Of a stretch of DNA of 40,306 nucleotides, positions 23,277 through 32,502 are shown piece after piece. Location: contig JACPQR010000138.1 in assembly GCA_016190375.1 (NCBI GenBank), positions 1-40,306 on the forward strand, written 5' to 3'. Under the pieces are notes generated by a model. It made no database searches. It was not told where the DNA came from and saw nothing but the letters and a program-made list of their open reading frames with translations. Origin of the DNA: Deltaproteobacteria bacterium (lineage in GTDB: Bacteria; Myxococcota_A; Polyangia; JACPQR01). Both the position numbers and the translations under genes were made by a program. Each line of letters begins with the position of its first letter. Positions within the stretch are counted from its first letter, which is position 1.

Positions 23277-26200
23277 GTGCACCGGGGCTCTCAGGCCGTC
23301 GCCGCCGGACCCCAAGAGAGCGCGCCGACACCGATTCCCCCGGCACCCGGTGAGCGGGGGCAGGTCGCGACCGCGGGGACGTTCCGGCGCCTGCTCGAGG
23401 CCTCCCTCCTCGGGGCCGCCGCGCTCGCCTTGCTGATGTCGCTCTCGATCCTTCACGTACGACTTCCTGCAGGGCGGAGGGCGGCCGGTCGCTTGATCGA
23501 GACGCTTGCTCGCGACGAGATCGCCGGGGAGCTCCGCATCGGCAACATCGACTCGCTCGCGACCGATCGGCTGGTGGTCCGCGACCTCGAGCTCGCCGAC
23601 GCGCAGGGCCGGCCTGTCCTGCACGTGGCCCGGGCAGAGGGGCGCATCGACCTGGCCGCGCTCTGGGAGCGTCGAGTCCGGGTCGTGGACCTGGCGATCA
23701 GGCGTCCGAGGGCCTTCCTGATCGAGGGCGACCGGGGAGTCCCGACGCTCGTCCGCGCGCTCGAGCCCAGGGTCAGGCGCCCGCCGTCGGCCGGGCCGCC
23801 TCCGTTCGTCGTCGAGCTCGACGACGGATACGTGCGCGACGGCCGCGTCGAGGGGTCCGTCGCCGGCGGCCTCGTGATCGACCTCAGACAGATCGACGGC
23901 CGCGCGTCCTTCGTCATCGACGGGGTCGCCCCACAGCTCGCGATCGCCTGGTCCCGGATGAAGCTCCTCGCTCCGCTTCCCCAGGGCGCAGCAGCCGCCG
24001 ACTTCCGCCTCGCCGGGTCCGCCGTGATCCGGGGTCCCGGCGACGGCGGCCCGGATGCGATGCCGACCCGGATCGACGCCCGGGGCCGCCTCTCCTGGAC
24101 GGCGGGCTCGGCACAGGTTCGCTTCGGGCTCGCGGGCCCGCGCCTGACCCTGGGCGTGACCCTGCCCCGGGGAACGCCCGCCGAATCCATCCGCGCGATC
24201 GTTCCCGGGTATCCTTTCTCCTCGGAGCTCGGGGGCTGGGCGACCGCGAGCGGGTCCGTCGACGAGCTCGCGGTCTCGACCAGCCTCGAGGCGGGCGGGG
24301 CCTCGATATCGGCACGCGGCAGGCTGACCCTGAAGGAGGCGCCCGGCCGCGGCCTCGGCTACGACCTCGCCGTCGCGATCTCCGACCTCGAGCCGTCGGC
24401 CATCTTGCCGGGCGTTCCCGGTTCGATCAGGACGGGCGCACGCGGACGACTGCAGGGCCATGGCGTCGTACCCGAGAGCCTGGAAGCGCGCTTCGACGGC
24501 ACGATCGACCCGACCGTCGTGCTCGGCTACCCGGTGCCAGACGGCGAGGTCCACGCGCGATTCGTCGATGGAAGGCTCGAGGTGGAGCGGTTCGAGCCTC
24601 GCGGCGGCGGCCTCGCAGGCGTGCTCCGGGGAAGGGTCGGGATCGATGGCGAGGTGGACATCGCTGCACGCCTTCAGGCGTCCGACATGCGGCTCGTTCA
24701 CGGCCTGGAGCCCGTCGGGGGATCGGGCCGCTGCGACGTGTCGCTGACGGGCGGGGCTGGCCGCAGCTTCCGCCTGCACGGGCACGGCAGCGCCCGCGGC
24801 CTGGTGCTCGGTCCGCTCCGCGCTCGATCCGCCGAGGGCCAGTGGGACGTTCGCTTGCCGATCGCCCCTGGCGACGGCTCGCCCGCGCCCGATCTCCGGA
24901 TGAACGTCCGCGCCTCCGCGATGGACGCGTCCCTCGCGGGAGTGCCGATGGGGGCGATCGACGTGAACGGCACGGGCGACCAGATCTCCATCCGCGCCTC
25001 GGGAACGTCGGTCCGCGCCGAGCGTTCCGTTGCAGTCGACGCCGTCGTCCGCCCTCTCGCGGCCGAGGGCGGCGTGGAGGTCTCGTTCGCCCGGCTGCAG
25101 ATCGGGTTCCGGGGACGTGTCTTCAGGGGCGACGGCGGCATCCGGGTGCTGCCGGGTCGGATCGAGATCCGCGATCTAGCGGTCGCCCGCGCCGACGGAG
25201 CGCGGGTCGAGATCTCGGGCTCGGTGGCGCCGGGTCGAAGCGTCGATCTCTCCGCGAGGGCGGCGCGGGTCGACCTCGCCGAGCTGTGGGAGATCTGGAG
25301 CGGCGCGCGCCCGCCATTCGAGGGACGCGGAGACGTCTACCTCGCCATCGGCGGGCCGCTCCCGGCGCCCAGCGTGGACCTCGAGACACGGCTCGGCGAC
25401 GTGAGCTTCGGGGGGCTTCAGGGTCTCGGGATCGTGGCGGACCTCTCGCACTCGCGCGATCGGCTCTCCGGCGAGCTCCAGATCCTGACGGCCGGCAGGC
25501 AGGTGATCTCTGCCAGCCTCGCTTCGCTCCCGGTCGACCCGTGGGGACCAGGTGGGCCGAGCTTCGAGGTCGAGGGAGCGCGCTCCGTGCGGATCGTCGC
25601 ATCCGATCTCCCCATCGAGGACGTCCTCGGTCTGGCTCGCCGCCTCGCCCCGGCTTCGGTGGGCCCCGAGGTCGACTTCGCGGGCTCGATCTCCGGCTCG
25701 CTCGAGCTCGGAGGCTCCTGGACAGAGCCGTCGGGAACGCTCACCGCGACCGTCTCCTCGGCCCGCTGGGGCGCGATCGACGACCTCGGCCTGGCGCTCC
25801 AGAGCGAGCACGGTCCGCAGGGCCTCAGGCTCGAGGCGGCGCTGTCCCGGAATGGCCGCCGGATCGTCGGCGTCGCCGGCTCGGCGGGCCTCGAGGTCGA
25901 GCGTTCTCGCACGAGGATCTTCCCCTCGAAGGCCGAGATCCTGAACGAGCCCGTCGACCTCGCGCTGGCGTTCGGACCCGTCGACCAGTCGGCGCTGCCC
26001 GCGGGCTGGAACACGACCCCACCGATCCAGGCGGCGCTCTCCGGCCGCGGGACGCTCCGAGGATCCCTCGCCGACCCGGTCGTCGAGGCCGACCTCACCC
26101 TCGGCGGCGTCGGGCACGAAGCGCTGCCCTGGCGCGGCACGGCCGATGGCGCTCTTCACCTCTCGATCGCCCAGGGGAAGATCCGTGTCTCGGGCGCGCG

Positions 26201-27959
26201 CTTCACGAAGGAGGGCCGCCCGCTCGTCGAGGTGGATGGCTGGGCCGACGTCGAGATCGGAGCGCGTGAGCCCTCGGGCCTCGTCGCCGCCCTCGGGGCG
26301 ACGGCCCGCTTCCCCGACCTGCCGCTCGGCTGGATCCGTTCCCTCGACGGGATTGCAGTCGGTGGCAGGCTCGCGCTCGACGTGACGGCGTCGGGCAGCC
26401 TCCGGTCGCCGTCCCTGTCGGCCCGGGCCATCATCCGCGATCTCGTGGTGTCCGGCACGCGCTACCACTCCGCGGCCGCCAGCCTCTCATGGGATGGAGC
26501 GGCGTTCGATTCCCGCGCCTCGCTCCGGCAGTCGAGCGGCGGGACGCTCGCCCTGGAGGCGAAGCTGCCCATGAGCTGGGAGCCCCTGCGGCAAGGTGGG
26601 CCGGCTCTCCTCCCGGAGGAGTCGTCTCCCGTCCGCGGTCGCATCGACGCGGCCAGGTTCGAGCTCGAAGGGCTCGGCGGCTTCGTGCCCGGGATCGCGG
26701 TCATGAGCGGCCTCGTGGACGCGCACGTCGACGTGGCCGGCACGAGGGGCCTTCCCACGCTGCGCGGGAGCCTGGGCGTGTCTTCGGGCACCTTCGAGCT
26801 GGCGGACGTCGGCCAGCGCCTGGAGGACATCTCGCTCGTGGCGCTCCTCGAGCCGCGCCGGGCCGTCGTCAGCGAGCTCCGCGTCCGCGACCGCCAGGGA
26901 ACGGCGAAGGCGACCGGAAGCGCCACCCTCGCCGGTCTGATGCCGACCCGCTTCGAGCTGGAGGTCGAGGGGCGTCGGTTCCCGGTCGTCCGCGAGGGCC
27001 TCACTCTCGCCGACGTCTCCGGCCGCGTCCTGGTTCGCGGCGACGCGACGCGGGGCGGGATCGACGCGACGGTGACGCCGAGGGGTCTCACGATCGCCCT
27101 GCCGAACCGCTCGGCCCGGGAGCTGCAGCCGCTCGACGATCACCCCGATGTCGAGGTGCGATCGGCCTTCGAGAGCCGACCTGCACACCAGAGCGCGAGC
27201 CGCGCCGCCAGCCGGTCACCGTTCCTGATCACCGCGCTCCTCGACATGGCGAGCAACGTGTGGCTGACGCGCAACGACCTCGCCCTGGGCTTCGACGGGA
27301 GGGTCGTCGTCCGGTACCCCTGGGGCCGGCCGCTCGCGCTCCAGGGATCCGTGTCCGCGCGCCGCGGCTTCGTGACCTACGGGAAGAACCGCTTCGACCT
27401 GCAGCGCGGCGACGTGACCTTCACCGGGGAACCGGGCTTCAACCCGCTGCTCGACGTGGACGCGAGCTACGAGAACCCCCAGGCCACGGTGTCGCTCCAC
27501 GCCGGCGGGCGCTTCTCGAGACCCGTCCTCAGCTTCGCCGCCGAGGGTCTGAGCCAGACGGAGATCATGATGCTGCTCTTCTTCGGGCAGACCGAGCTCG
27601 GGGGCACGACCGACGATCGCACGCTGGCGGCACAGGCCCAGGAGCAGACGCAGAGCCTCCTGACGGGACTGGGGATCTCGCTCTTGCAGCAGCGCGCTCG
27701 CGAGGCGATCCCGCAGTGGTTCCCGAACATCGTGATCGAGCAGGGCACCTCGGGGCTCGACACGACGAGGGTGCGCGCGGGCGCCCAGCTCGGCAGCGAC
27801 GTCTACCTGCAAGGGTCGGCCAACCCCGGGGCGACCGCCGAGGAGAACCAGTACGAGATCCGCGGCGAGTGGCGCGTCTCGCGGCGGTGGGCGATCGACA
27901 CCTTCGTGGGCGACCGCGGCGCCGGGGGAGTCGACTTCCTCTGGTCGTACAGCTATTGA
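23277..27959 (+). CDS. tamB: TamB-like translocation and assembly module protein (DUF490)
   Basis: 1560 residues from GTG 23277, which has AAGGAGG very close upstream; other in-frame starts lie further up in sequence of poor coding character. A single membrane helix (about 41-61, LLGAAALALLMSLSILHV) anchors it in the inner membrane. The long middle is the repetitive beta-strand AsmA/TamB groove (ADRLVVRDLELADA-type strands), and the C terminus is the DUF490 domain: FVTYGKNRFDLQRGDVTF, GFNPLLDVDASYENP, GLSQTEIMMLLFFGQTELGG and a last beta segment ending in aromatic YSY. TamB bridges inner and outer membranes and works with an Omp85 partner, or moves phospholipid. The Omp85 gene lies 2.1 kb upstream on the same strand. 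Confidence 0.92.
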   Translation: MHRGSQAVAAGPQESAPTPIPPAPGERGQVATAGTFRRLLEASLLGAAALALLMSLSILHVRLPAGRRAAGRLIETLARDEIAGELRIGNIDSLATDRLVVRDLELADAQGRPVLHVARAEGRIDLAALWERRVRVVDLAIRRPRAFLIEGDRGVPTLVRALEPRVRRPPSAGPPPFVVELDDGYVRDGRVEGSVAGGLVIDLRQIDGRASFVIDGVAPQLAIAWSRMKLLAPLPQGAAAADFRLAGSAVIRGPGDGGPDAMPTRIDARGRLSWTAGSAQVRFGLAGPRLTLGVTLPRGTPAESIRAIVPGYPFSSELGGWATASGSVDELAVSTSLEAGGASISARGRLTLKEAPGRGLGYDLAVAISDLEPSAILPGVPGSIRTGARGRLQGHGVVPESLEARFDGTIDPTVVLGYPVPDGEVHARFVDGRLEVERFEPRGGGLAGVLRGRVGIDGEVDIAARLQASDMRLVHGLEPVGGSGRCDVSLTGGAGRSFRLHGHGSARGLVLGPLRARSAEGQWDVRLPIAPGDGSPAPDLRMNVRASAMDASLAGVPMGAIDVNGTGDQISIRASGTSVRAERSVAVDAVVRPLAAEGGVEVSFARLQIGFRGRVFRGDGGIRVLPGRIEIRDLAVARADGARVEISGSVAPGRSVDLSARAARVDLAELWEIWSGARPPFEGRGDVYLAIGGPLPAPSVDLETRLGDVSFGGLQGLGIVADLSHSRDRLSGELQILTAGRQVISASLASLPVDPWGPGGPSFEVEGARSVRIVASDLPIEDVLGLARRLAPASVGPEVDFAGSISGSLELGGSWTEPSGTLTATVSSARWGAIDDLGLALQSEHGPQGLRLEAALSRNGRRIVGVAGSAGLEVERSRTRIFPSKAEILNEPVDLALAFGPVDQSALPAGWNTTPPIQAALSGRGTLRGSLADPVVEADLTLGGVGHEALPWRGTADGALHLSIAQGKIRVSGARFTKEGRPLVEVDGWADVEIGAREPSGLVAALGATARFPDLPLGWIRSLDGIAVGGRLALDVTASGSLRSPSLSARAIIRDLVVSGTRYHSAAASLSWDGAAFDSRASLRQSSGGTLALEAKLPMSWEPLRQGGPALLPEESSPVRGRIDAARFELEGLGGFVPGIAVMSGLVDAHVDVAGTRGLPTLRGSLGVSSGTFELADVGQRLEDISLVALLEPRRAVVSELRVRDRQGTAKATGSATLAGLMPTRFELEVEGRRFPVVREGLTLADVSGRVLVRGDATRGGIDATVTPRGLTIALPNRSARELQPLDDHPDVEVRSAFESRPAHQSASRAASRSPFLITALLDMASNVWLTRNDLALGFDGRVVVRYPWGRPLALQGSVSARRGFVTYGKNRFDLQRGDVTFTGEPGFNPLLDVDASYENPQATVSLHAGGRFSRPVLSFAAEGLSQTEIMMLLFFGQTELGGTTDDRTLAAQAQEQTQSLLTGLGISLLQQRAREAIPQWFPNIVIEQGTSGLDTTRVRAGAQLGSDVYLQGSANPGATAEENQYEIRGEWRVSRRWAIDTFVGDRGAGGVDFLWSYSY

Positions 27960-29680
27960 TCTCGGTCTTGGCTGGCCCCGCTCCGCACTCGATCGGACCC
28001 TACGTCCTCGAGGAGCTCCTCGGTCGCGGAGGCATGGCCGAGGTGTATCGCGCCCGACGCGAGGGGCCGGCGGGCTTCGAGAAGGTCGTCGCGCTCAAGC
28101 GCATCCTCCCCTCGCAAGCGCGCGAGAAGAGGCTCGTCGAGCGATTCCTCGAGGAGGCCCGCATCGCGGGGGCGCTCCAGCACGGCAACATCGTGCAGGT
28201 CCTCGACTTCGGCGCCGCCGGCGACGAGTACTACCTGGTCATGGAATGGGTCGACGGCGTACCGCTCTCGTCGGTCCTGAAGTCACTGGCCCAGCGAGCG
28301 CGCCCCTTCCCGCCCGAGGTGCTCGCCTACCTCGTCTCGGAAGCTGCCGTGGGCTTGCACCACGCGCACACCCAGGTCGATCCCGCGGGACGCCCCTGTT
28401 GCATCGTCCACCGCGACGTCTCGCCCCAGAACATCTTGCTCTCGCGTCAGGGCGACGTGAAGGTGAGCGACTTCGGGATCGCCAAGGCTGCCGACTCGGT
28501 GATTCGCACCGAGGCCGGAATCCAGGTCGGAAAGCTCTGCTACATGTCACCCGAGCAGGCCCGTGGCGAGCCGCTCGACGCGCGCTCCGACGTGTACTCG
28601 CTGGCGATCGTCCTGTGGGAGTGTCTCGCGATGCGCCCGCTGTTTCCTCGCGAGGAAGGCGGCGAGGCTCTCCGCGCGGTCCTCGAGCCGAGCCACGTTG
28701 CGCCCTCGCAGCTCGCGCCGGGCGCCCCCGTCGCGCTCGACGCGGTGGTCCTTCAGGCGCTCATGCCGGACCGGGCGCGCCGATACCCGGACGCCGACTC
28801 CTTCGCGCGCGACCTGCGCGTCTACCTGCACGGCGTCGCCCCCGGCTTCGGCAAGAGCGATCTGGCCGCCTTCCTCGAGCGAACGATCCCGTTCCTCTCG
28901 GCGCGCGCGTCGTCCGTGCCCCATCCGCCTGCCCCGCCGGTCGCGCCCGAAGCGCGGTCCTCCCTGCCGACGACGCGCAGCTCGACGAAGACGGCCCGAG
29001 GCTCCCACGGGACGTGGGTCGCGGTTGCCTGCGCTCTGTTCGCGGCCGGCGTGATCGGCCTCGTCCTCTGGCTCGCGCGCGGCGAGTCGGGCGGCACGCC
29101 ACCGTACCCACCGGCCGCCGGCGCGCCGTCGGGCCCATCCCTCCCCGGGCCGGCGAGACCGGAGCGCCCCCCGCCAGGCGCGACGGCGCTCGTCCCCAGC
29201 TCGGGCGCGCCCAAGCTCCAGCTCCGCCTCGACACCGTGCCCGCGGGGGCCGAGATCGTGATGCGCGGAGAGGTGATCGGCACCGCGCCGATGACGGTCC
29301 AGGCCGAGGCCGGTCGGCCGATGCGGCTCGGCCTTCTCCTCGAGGGGTTCGAGCCGCTGGTCTTCCCTGCGGAGCCGGCGGACTACCCGCAACTTCGCCT
29401 GGATGATCTCGACGACCCGCCGCCGCCCGTGGTCCTCACGCGGAGCCAGGATCGCTTCGCGCTGGTCGAGGTCTCCTCAAAGCTCTCGGAGGCCCACGTC
29501 CTGGCGGACGGCTCGGATCTCGGCGCGCAACCGGTGCTCGTGCTCGTCCGGTTCGCTGGGTCGGCGCCGGCCACGCGGATCGCGGTTAGAGCCCCCGATG
29601 GCCGCGTCGAGCCCCTCGACCTCGCGGCGTTGATAGCCCCATGGGGCTTCGCCGCGGTCGAGCACGGCACGCCGAGGTGA
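27956..29680 (+). CDS. Ser/Thr protein kinase with membrane anchor and PEGA-like domain
   Basis: 574 residues, start TTG 27956 overlapping the tamB stop (TTGA); TTG 27968 is the alternative. The kinase domain (about 15-300) has the Gly loop LLGRGGMAEV, K48 in VALKRI, catalytic loop HRDVSPQN with D154, DFG (172-174), CYMSPEQARGEPLDARSDVYS and is complete. HRDVSPQN is typical of myxobacterial Hanks-type kinases. A Pro/Ser linker and one membrane helix (about 354-374) lead to an extracytoplasmic part with PEGA-like LDTVPAGAEIVMRGEVIG. Likely phosphorylates cytoplasmic targets in response to an envelope signal; targets unknown. Coupling to tamB hints at envelope sensing. The stop directly abuts the convergent lipoprotein stop. 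Confidence 0.92.
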   Translation: MISVLAGPAPHSIGPYVLEELLGRGGMAEVYRARREGPAGFEKVVALKRILPSQAREKRLVERFLEEARIAGALQHGNIVQVLDFGAAGDEYYLVMEWVDGVPLSSVLKSLAQRARPFPPEVLAYLVSEAAVGLHHAHTQVDPAGRPCCIVHRDVSPQNILLSRQGDVKVSDFGIAKAADSVIRTEAGIQVGKLCYMSPEQARGEPLDARSDVYSLAIVLWECLAMRPLFPREEGGEALRAVLEPSHVAPSQLAPGAPVALDAVVLQALMPDRARRYPDADSFARDLRVYLHGVAPGFGKSDLAAFLERTIPFLSARASSVPHPPAPPVAPEARSSLPTTRSSTKTARGSHGTWVAVACALFAAGVIGLVLWLARGESGGTPPYPPAAGAPSGPSLPGPARPERPPPGATALVPSSGAPKLQLRLDTVPAGAEIVMRGEVIGTAPMTVQAEAGRPMRLGLLLEGFEPLVFPAEPADYPQLRLDDLDDPPPPVVLTRSQDRFALVEVSSKLSEAHVLADGSDLGAQPVLVLVRFAGSAPATRIAVRAPDGRVEPLDLAALIAPWGFAAVEHGTPR

Positions 29681-30214
29681 TCAGAACACGTCCGGCATCA
29701 GGCGGAAGCTGCCGAAGATCAGCGCGCAGGTGCGGCGCGTCCTGAGGAAGTGCGCGTCGGCTCCACCGCACGTGAGCGTGATACCGAGCCCGGCGGTCGC
29801 GAAGGTCCGCTGCACCGCGTGGTACGGAGGCGAGTCCCGGCTCCAGATGGCCTCGACGTCTCGCGCCTGCAGCGCGCCCATCGCTGTGTCGCGCGACCCG
29901 AGCACGAGCGCGCTCCGTCGCAGCTCCTCGAGCCTGAGCTTCGAGAAGATCCTCCCGTCGCCGGCGTAGCGAACTGCCTCGAGGCGCACGTTGGAGTGGA
30001 CCCCGCCCTCCGGCTCGGCATTCTGGGCCACCCAGGAGGAGGGTCGTCTCGGGCGGACGGTCTTCCATGGTCCTGGCACCGCGATCGCCCAACCGGCGCC
30101 GACGACCTTGCGATAGCCCGAGGGCACACGCCAGCCCGGATTGTCAGCGCCGTCGAAGATCGGCCGCGGGCGGCAGGCGCCGAGGAGCACGAGAACGAGG
30201 ACGATCCGTTTCAT
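29681..30214 (-). CDS. small lipoprotein coupled to a DegP-like protease
   Basis: 177 residues from ATG 30214. MKRIVLVLVLLGACRPRP is a lipoprotein signal with C14. The body has SGYRKVVGAGWAIAVPGPWK, then VRLEAVRYAGDGRIFSKLRL and a Cys-containing end GITLTCGGADAHF. This layout resembles PsbP/DUF1795-like small periplasmic lipoproteins (an apolar strand with VPxPW, then alpha-beta), but I cannot name the family. The ATG overlaps the protease stop as ATGA, so the two are translationally coupled and probably act together, perhaps as substrate adaptor and protease. Its stop abuts the kinase stop with no spacer. Confidence 0.65.
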   Translation of the reverse strand: MKRIVLVLVLLGACRPRPIFDGADNPGWRVPSGYRKVVGAGWAIAVPGPWKTVRPRRPSSWVAQNAEPEGGVHSNVRLEAVRYAGDGRIFSKLRLEELRRSALVLGSRDTAMGALQARDVEAIWSRDSPPYHAVQRTFATAGLGITLTCGGADAHFLRTRRTCALIFGSFRLMPDVF

Positions 30215-31662
30215 GGCCCACTCCAGCTCAGGTAGAACTGCCGTCCGCGACGCATCACCAGCACGACCGCGCGGTCCGCGGCCACCCGCGCCTGGTCCTC
30301 GAACTCCGCCGGCGAGCGGACACGGCGCCCGTTTACGCTGATCACGAGGTCGCCCTCGCGCAGGCCGACCTCCCAGGCTGGACTTCCAGCGAGGACGCCG
30401 GTGACCACGACGCCCTCCACGTGGCCTCGGAGGCGAAGCCGCCGTCGGACCTCGTCATCCACGGGCCCCACGCTGACCCCCCTGAGCAGCGACTCGCCGC
30501 CGATTCCCACGGCCTCTTCGCTCGACGGAAGCTGACCGAGCACGACCCGCGCGGTCCTGGTCCGGCCGCCGCGGCGCACTTCGAGCCGGGCCCGCCGTCC
30601 CGCCCCGAGGGCGGCGATCGCGTTGCGCAAGTGGCCCGCCGACTCGATTGGACGCCCATCGAGGGCGACGATCACGTCGCCGGTCACGATCCCCGCCGCC
30701 GCCGCGGGACCGCCCGAGCGAACCGCCGCGACGACCACGCCCTCCGTGTCCGGCGCAACGCCGAGCCGCGCCACGAGCTCCGGAGTGAGCTCCTGGATCT
30801 CGATGCCCAGCCAGCCGCGCGACACGTGCCCCCGTTCGCGGAGCTCGCGCATGATGTCCCGCACCATGTTGCTCGGAATGGCGAAGCCGATGCCGAGGCT
30901 CCCGCCGGTCCTCGACAGGATCGCGGTGTTGATCCCGACGAGCCTTCCGCGCATGTCGACGAGCGCGCCCCCGGAGTTGCCGGGGTTGATGGCCGCGTCC
31001 GTCTGGATGAAGTCCTCGTACTCGGCGATGCCGATGTCGGCGCGCCCCTTCGCCGAGATGATGCCCATCGTCACGGTCTGTCCCACGCCGAACGGATTGC
31101 CGAGCGCCAGGACCAGGTCGCCCTCGCGCGCCAGGGACGAGTCCGCGAGCTCGAGGGGCCCGAGGCCCTGCGCGTCGATCCTGAGCAGCGCCAGGTCGGA
31201 GGGTCGGTCGGCGCCCACGACGCGCGCCTCGAAGCGCTGGCGGACCCGTCCCTGGCGCTCGACCTGCACCTGGATCTCGTCGGCGCCCTCGATGACGTGG
31301 GCGTTGGTCAGGATGAACCCGTCGGCGCTCGCCACGACCCCGGAGCCCAGGCTCTTCCGTCGCCTCGCCGGCGGCTCGCCGAAGAAGTACCGGTAGAGCG
31401 GATCGGCGTACAGCGGCGAGCGCGGCACCTCGACCAGCTTCTCGGCGGAGATGTTGACTACACTCCCCCGCACGCGGCTCACGATGTCGGCGATCTCCGG
31501 AGCGTCGCCGCGCGCCCAGGGCGGCCTCGCCGCTTGCTCCGGCTGCACGGCGGGCGGGCTCGCCTCCGCCGGAGGCTCGGGTCGAAGGTCGGCGAACCGC
31601 TCACGGCAGCCCAGAACGCCGAGGGCCACCGCCGCCACGACGGAAGCGACGAAGCGCGCCAT
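30211..31662 (-). CDS. DegP/HtrA-like periplasmic serine protease with two PDZ domains
   Basis: 483 residues from ATG 31662 (ATG 31680 would add six residues). MARFVASVVAAVALGVLGC has a lipobox with C19, so the protease is probably lipid-anchored, unlike soluble E. coli DegP. The trypsin-like domain has H122 (ILTNAHVIEG), D156 (RPSDLALLRI) and S230 (INPGNSGGAL). Two PDZ domains follow: GWLGIEIQELTPELVARLGV and, near the end, VVVTGVLAGSPAWEVGLREG with GDLVISVNGRRVRS. The family degrades or refolds misfolded envelope proteins, and PDZ domains recognise C-terminal tails. It is transcribed with the following lipoprotein gene. Shared divergent promoter space with the Uma2 gene. Confidence 0.92.
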   Translation of the reverse strand: MARFVASVVAAVALGVLGCRERFADLRPEPPAEASPPAVQPEQAARPPWARGDAPEIADIVSRVRGSVVNISAEKLVEVPRSPLYADPLYRYFFGEPPARRRKSLGSGVVASADGFILTNAHVIEGADEIQVQVERQGRVRQRFEARVVGADRPSDLALLRIDAQGLGPLELADSSLAREGDLVLALGNPFGVGQTVTMGIISAKGRADIGIAEYEDFIQTDAAINPGNSGGALVDMRGRLVGINTAILSRTGGSLGIGFAIPSNMVRDIMRELRERGHVSRGWLGIEIQELTPELVARLGVAPDTEGVVVAAVRSGGPAAAAGIVTGDVIVALDGRPIESAGHLRNAIAALGAGRRARLEVRRGGRTRTARVVLGQLPSSEEAVGIGGESLLRGVSVGPVDDEVRRRLRLRGHVEGVVVTGVLAGSPAWEVGLREGDLVISVNGRRVRSPAEFEDQARVAADRAVVLVMRRGRQFYLSWSGP

Positions 31663-31871
31663 CACCGTCGCAGGAAGCATCGTCCGTGCCCACGCCGGGC
31701 GGGCGACCGGCGGCTCGAAGACGGAATCGAGCAGTCCGGCCGATCGGAAATCCATGCCGGCCGTACGTCGCCGCTCGTGTCGAGTGGTGGTCCTAGGCTC
31801 GCGAGCCCGACCGCGCATCCGATGGGTCGCACTTGCCCCGAAGGCTCGTCAGACCTCGAAGACGTTTGCTG

Positions 31872-31877
31872 TATACT
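31872..31877 (+). promoter_or_regulatory. -10 box TATACT, leaderless position
   Basis: A near-consensus TATACT ends 7 bases before GTG 31885, so the transcript should start at the start codon. The -35 region is weak. Confidence 0.5.
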
Positions 31878-31884
31878 CGCTGGA

Positions 31885-32502
31885 GTGCCGCGCGCGATCG
31901 ATCAGCCGCGAGACGACCGACCGAGCGACGATCGGATCGTGCGCCTCTACCCGGCCACGTGGGCCGACTACCAGCGGCTGCTCGAGATCCGGGGTGACCG
32001 TTCTGCGCCGCGCCTCACCTATCTGGAGGGCGAGATCGAGATCATGAGCCCGTCCCGCCGGCACGAGTCCATCAAGTCGAAGATCGGGCACCTCGTCGAG
32101 GTCTACTGTCTCGAGAACGGGATCGAGTTCAACGCCTACGGCTCATGGACGCTGGAGAAGAAAGAGGAGGAGCGCGGGGCCGAGCCCGACGAGTGCTACG
32201 TCTTCGGCGACGTGAGCGAGCCCGAGCGACCGGACCTGGCCATCGAGGTGGTCTGGACGAGCGGTCGCATCGACAAGCTCAAGGTCTACCGCGCGCTCGG
32301 AGTCCGCGAGGTGTGGTACTGGCGGCAGGGACGGATCCAGCCATTCGTCCTGCGTGGCTCGAGCTACCGGCCGGTCGCGCGGAGCAAGGCGCTGCCGGGC
32401 CTCGACCTGGAGCAGCTCGCGAGCTTCCTCGATCGACCCACGGCGAGCCGCGCCATCCGCGACTACCGCGCTGCGCTCCGCCGGCGAACGCGCGCGACCT
32501 GA
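31885..32502 (+). CDS. Uma2-family (DUF820) putative endonuclease-fold protein
   Basis: 205 residues from GTG 31885, set by the -10 box. Uma2 pattern: RLTYLEGEIEIMSPSRRHE near the start of the fold, RPDLAIEVVWTSGRIDKLKVY as the PD-(D/E)xK-like core (Asp, Glu and Lys present) and LGVREVWYWRQGRI. The family belongs to the restriction-endonuclease fold, is common in cyanobacteria and myxobacteria, and has no firmly known role. There is no toxin, methylase or transposase next to it. Its last 40 bases overlap the convergent glycosidase-like gene end. A defence or mobile-DNA origin is possible but not shown here. Confidence 0.8.
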   Translation: MPRAIDQPRDDRPSDDRIVRLYPATWADYQRLLEIRGDRSAPRLTYLEGEIEIMSPSRRHESIKSKIGHLVEVYCLENGIEFNAYGSWTLEKKEEERGAEPDECYVFGDVSEPERPDLAIEVVWTSGRIDKLKVYRALGVREVWYWRQGRIQPFVLRGSSYRPVARSKALPGLDLEQLASFLDRPTASRAIRDYRAALRRRTRAT

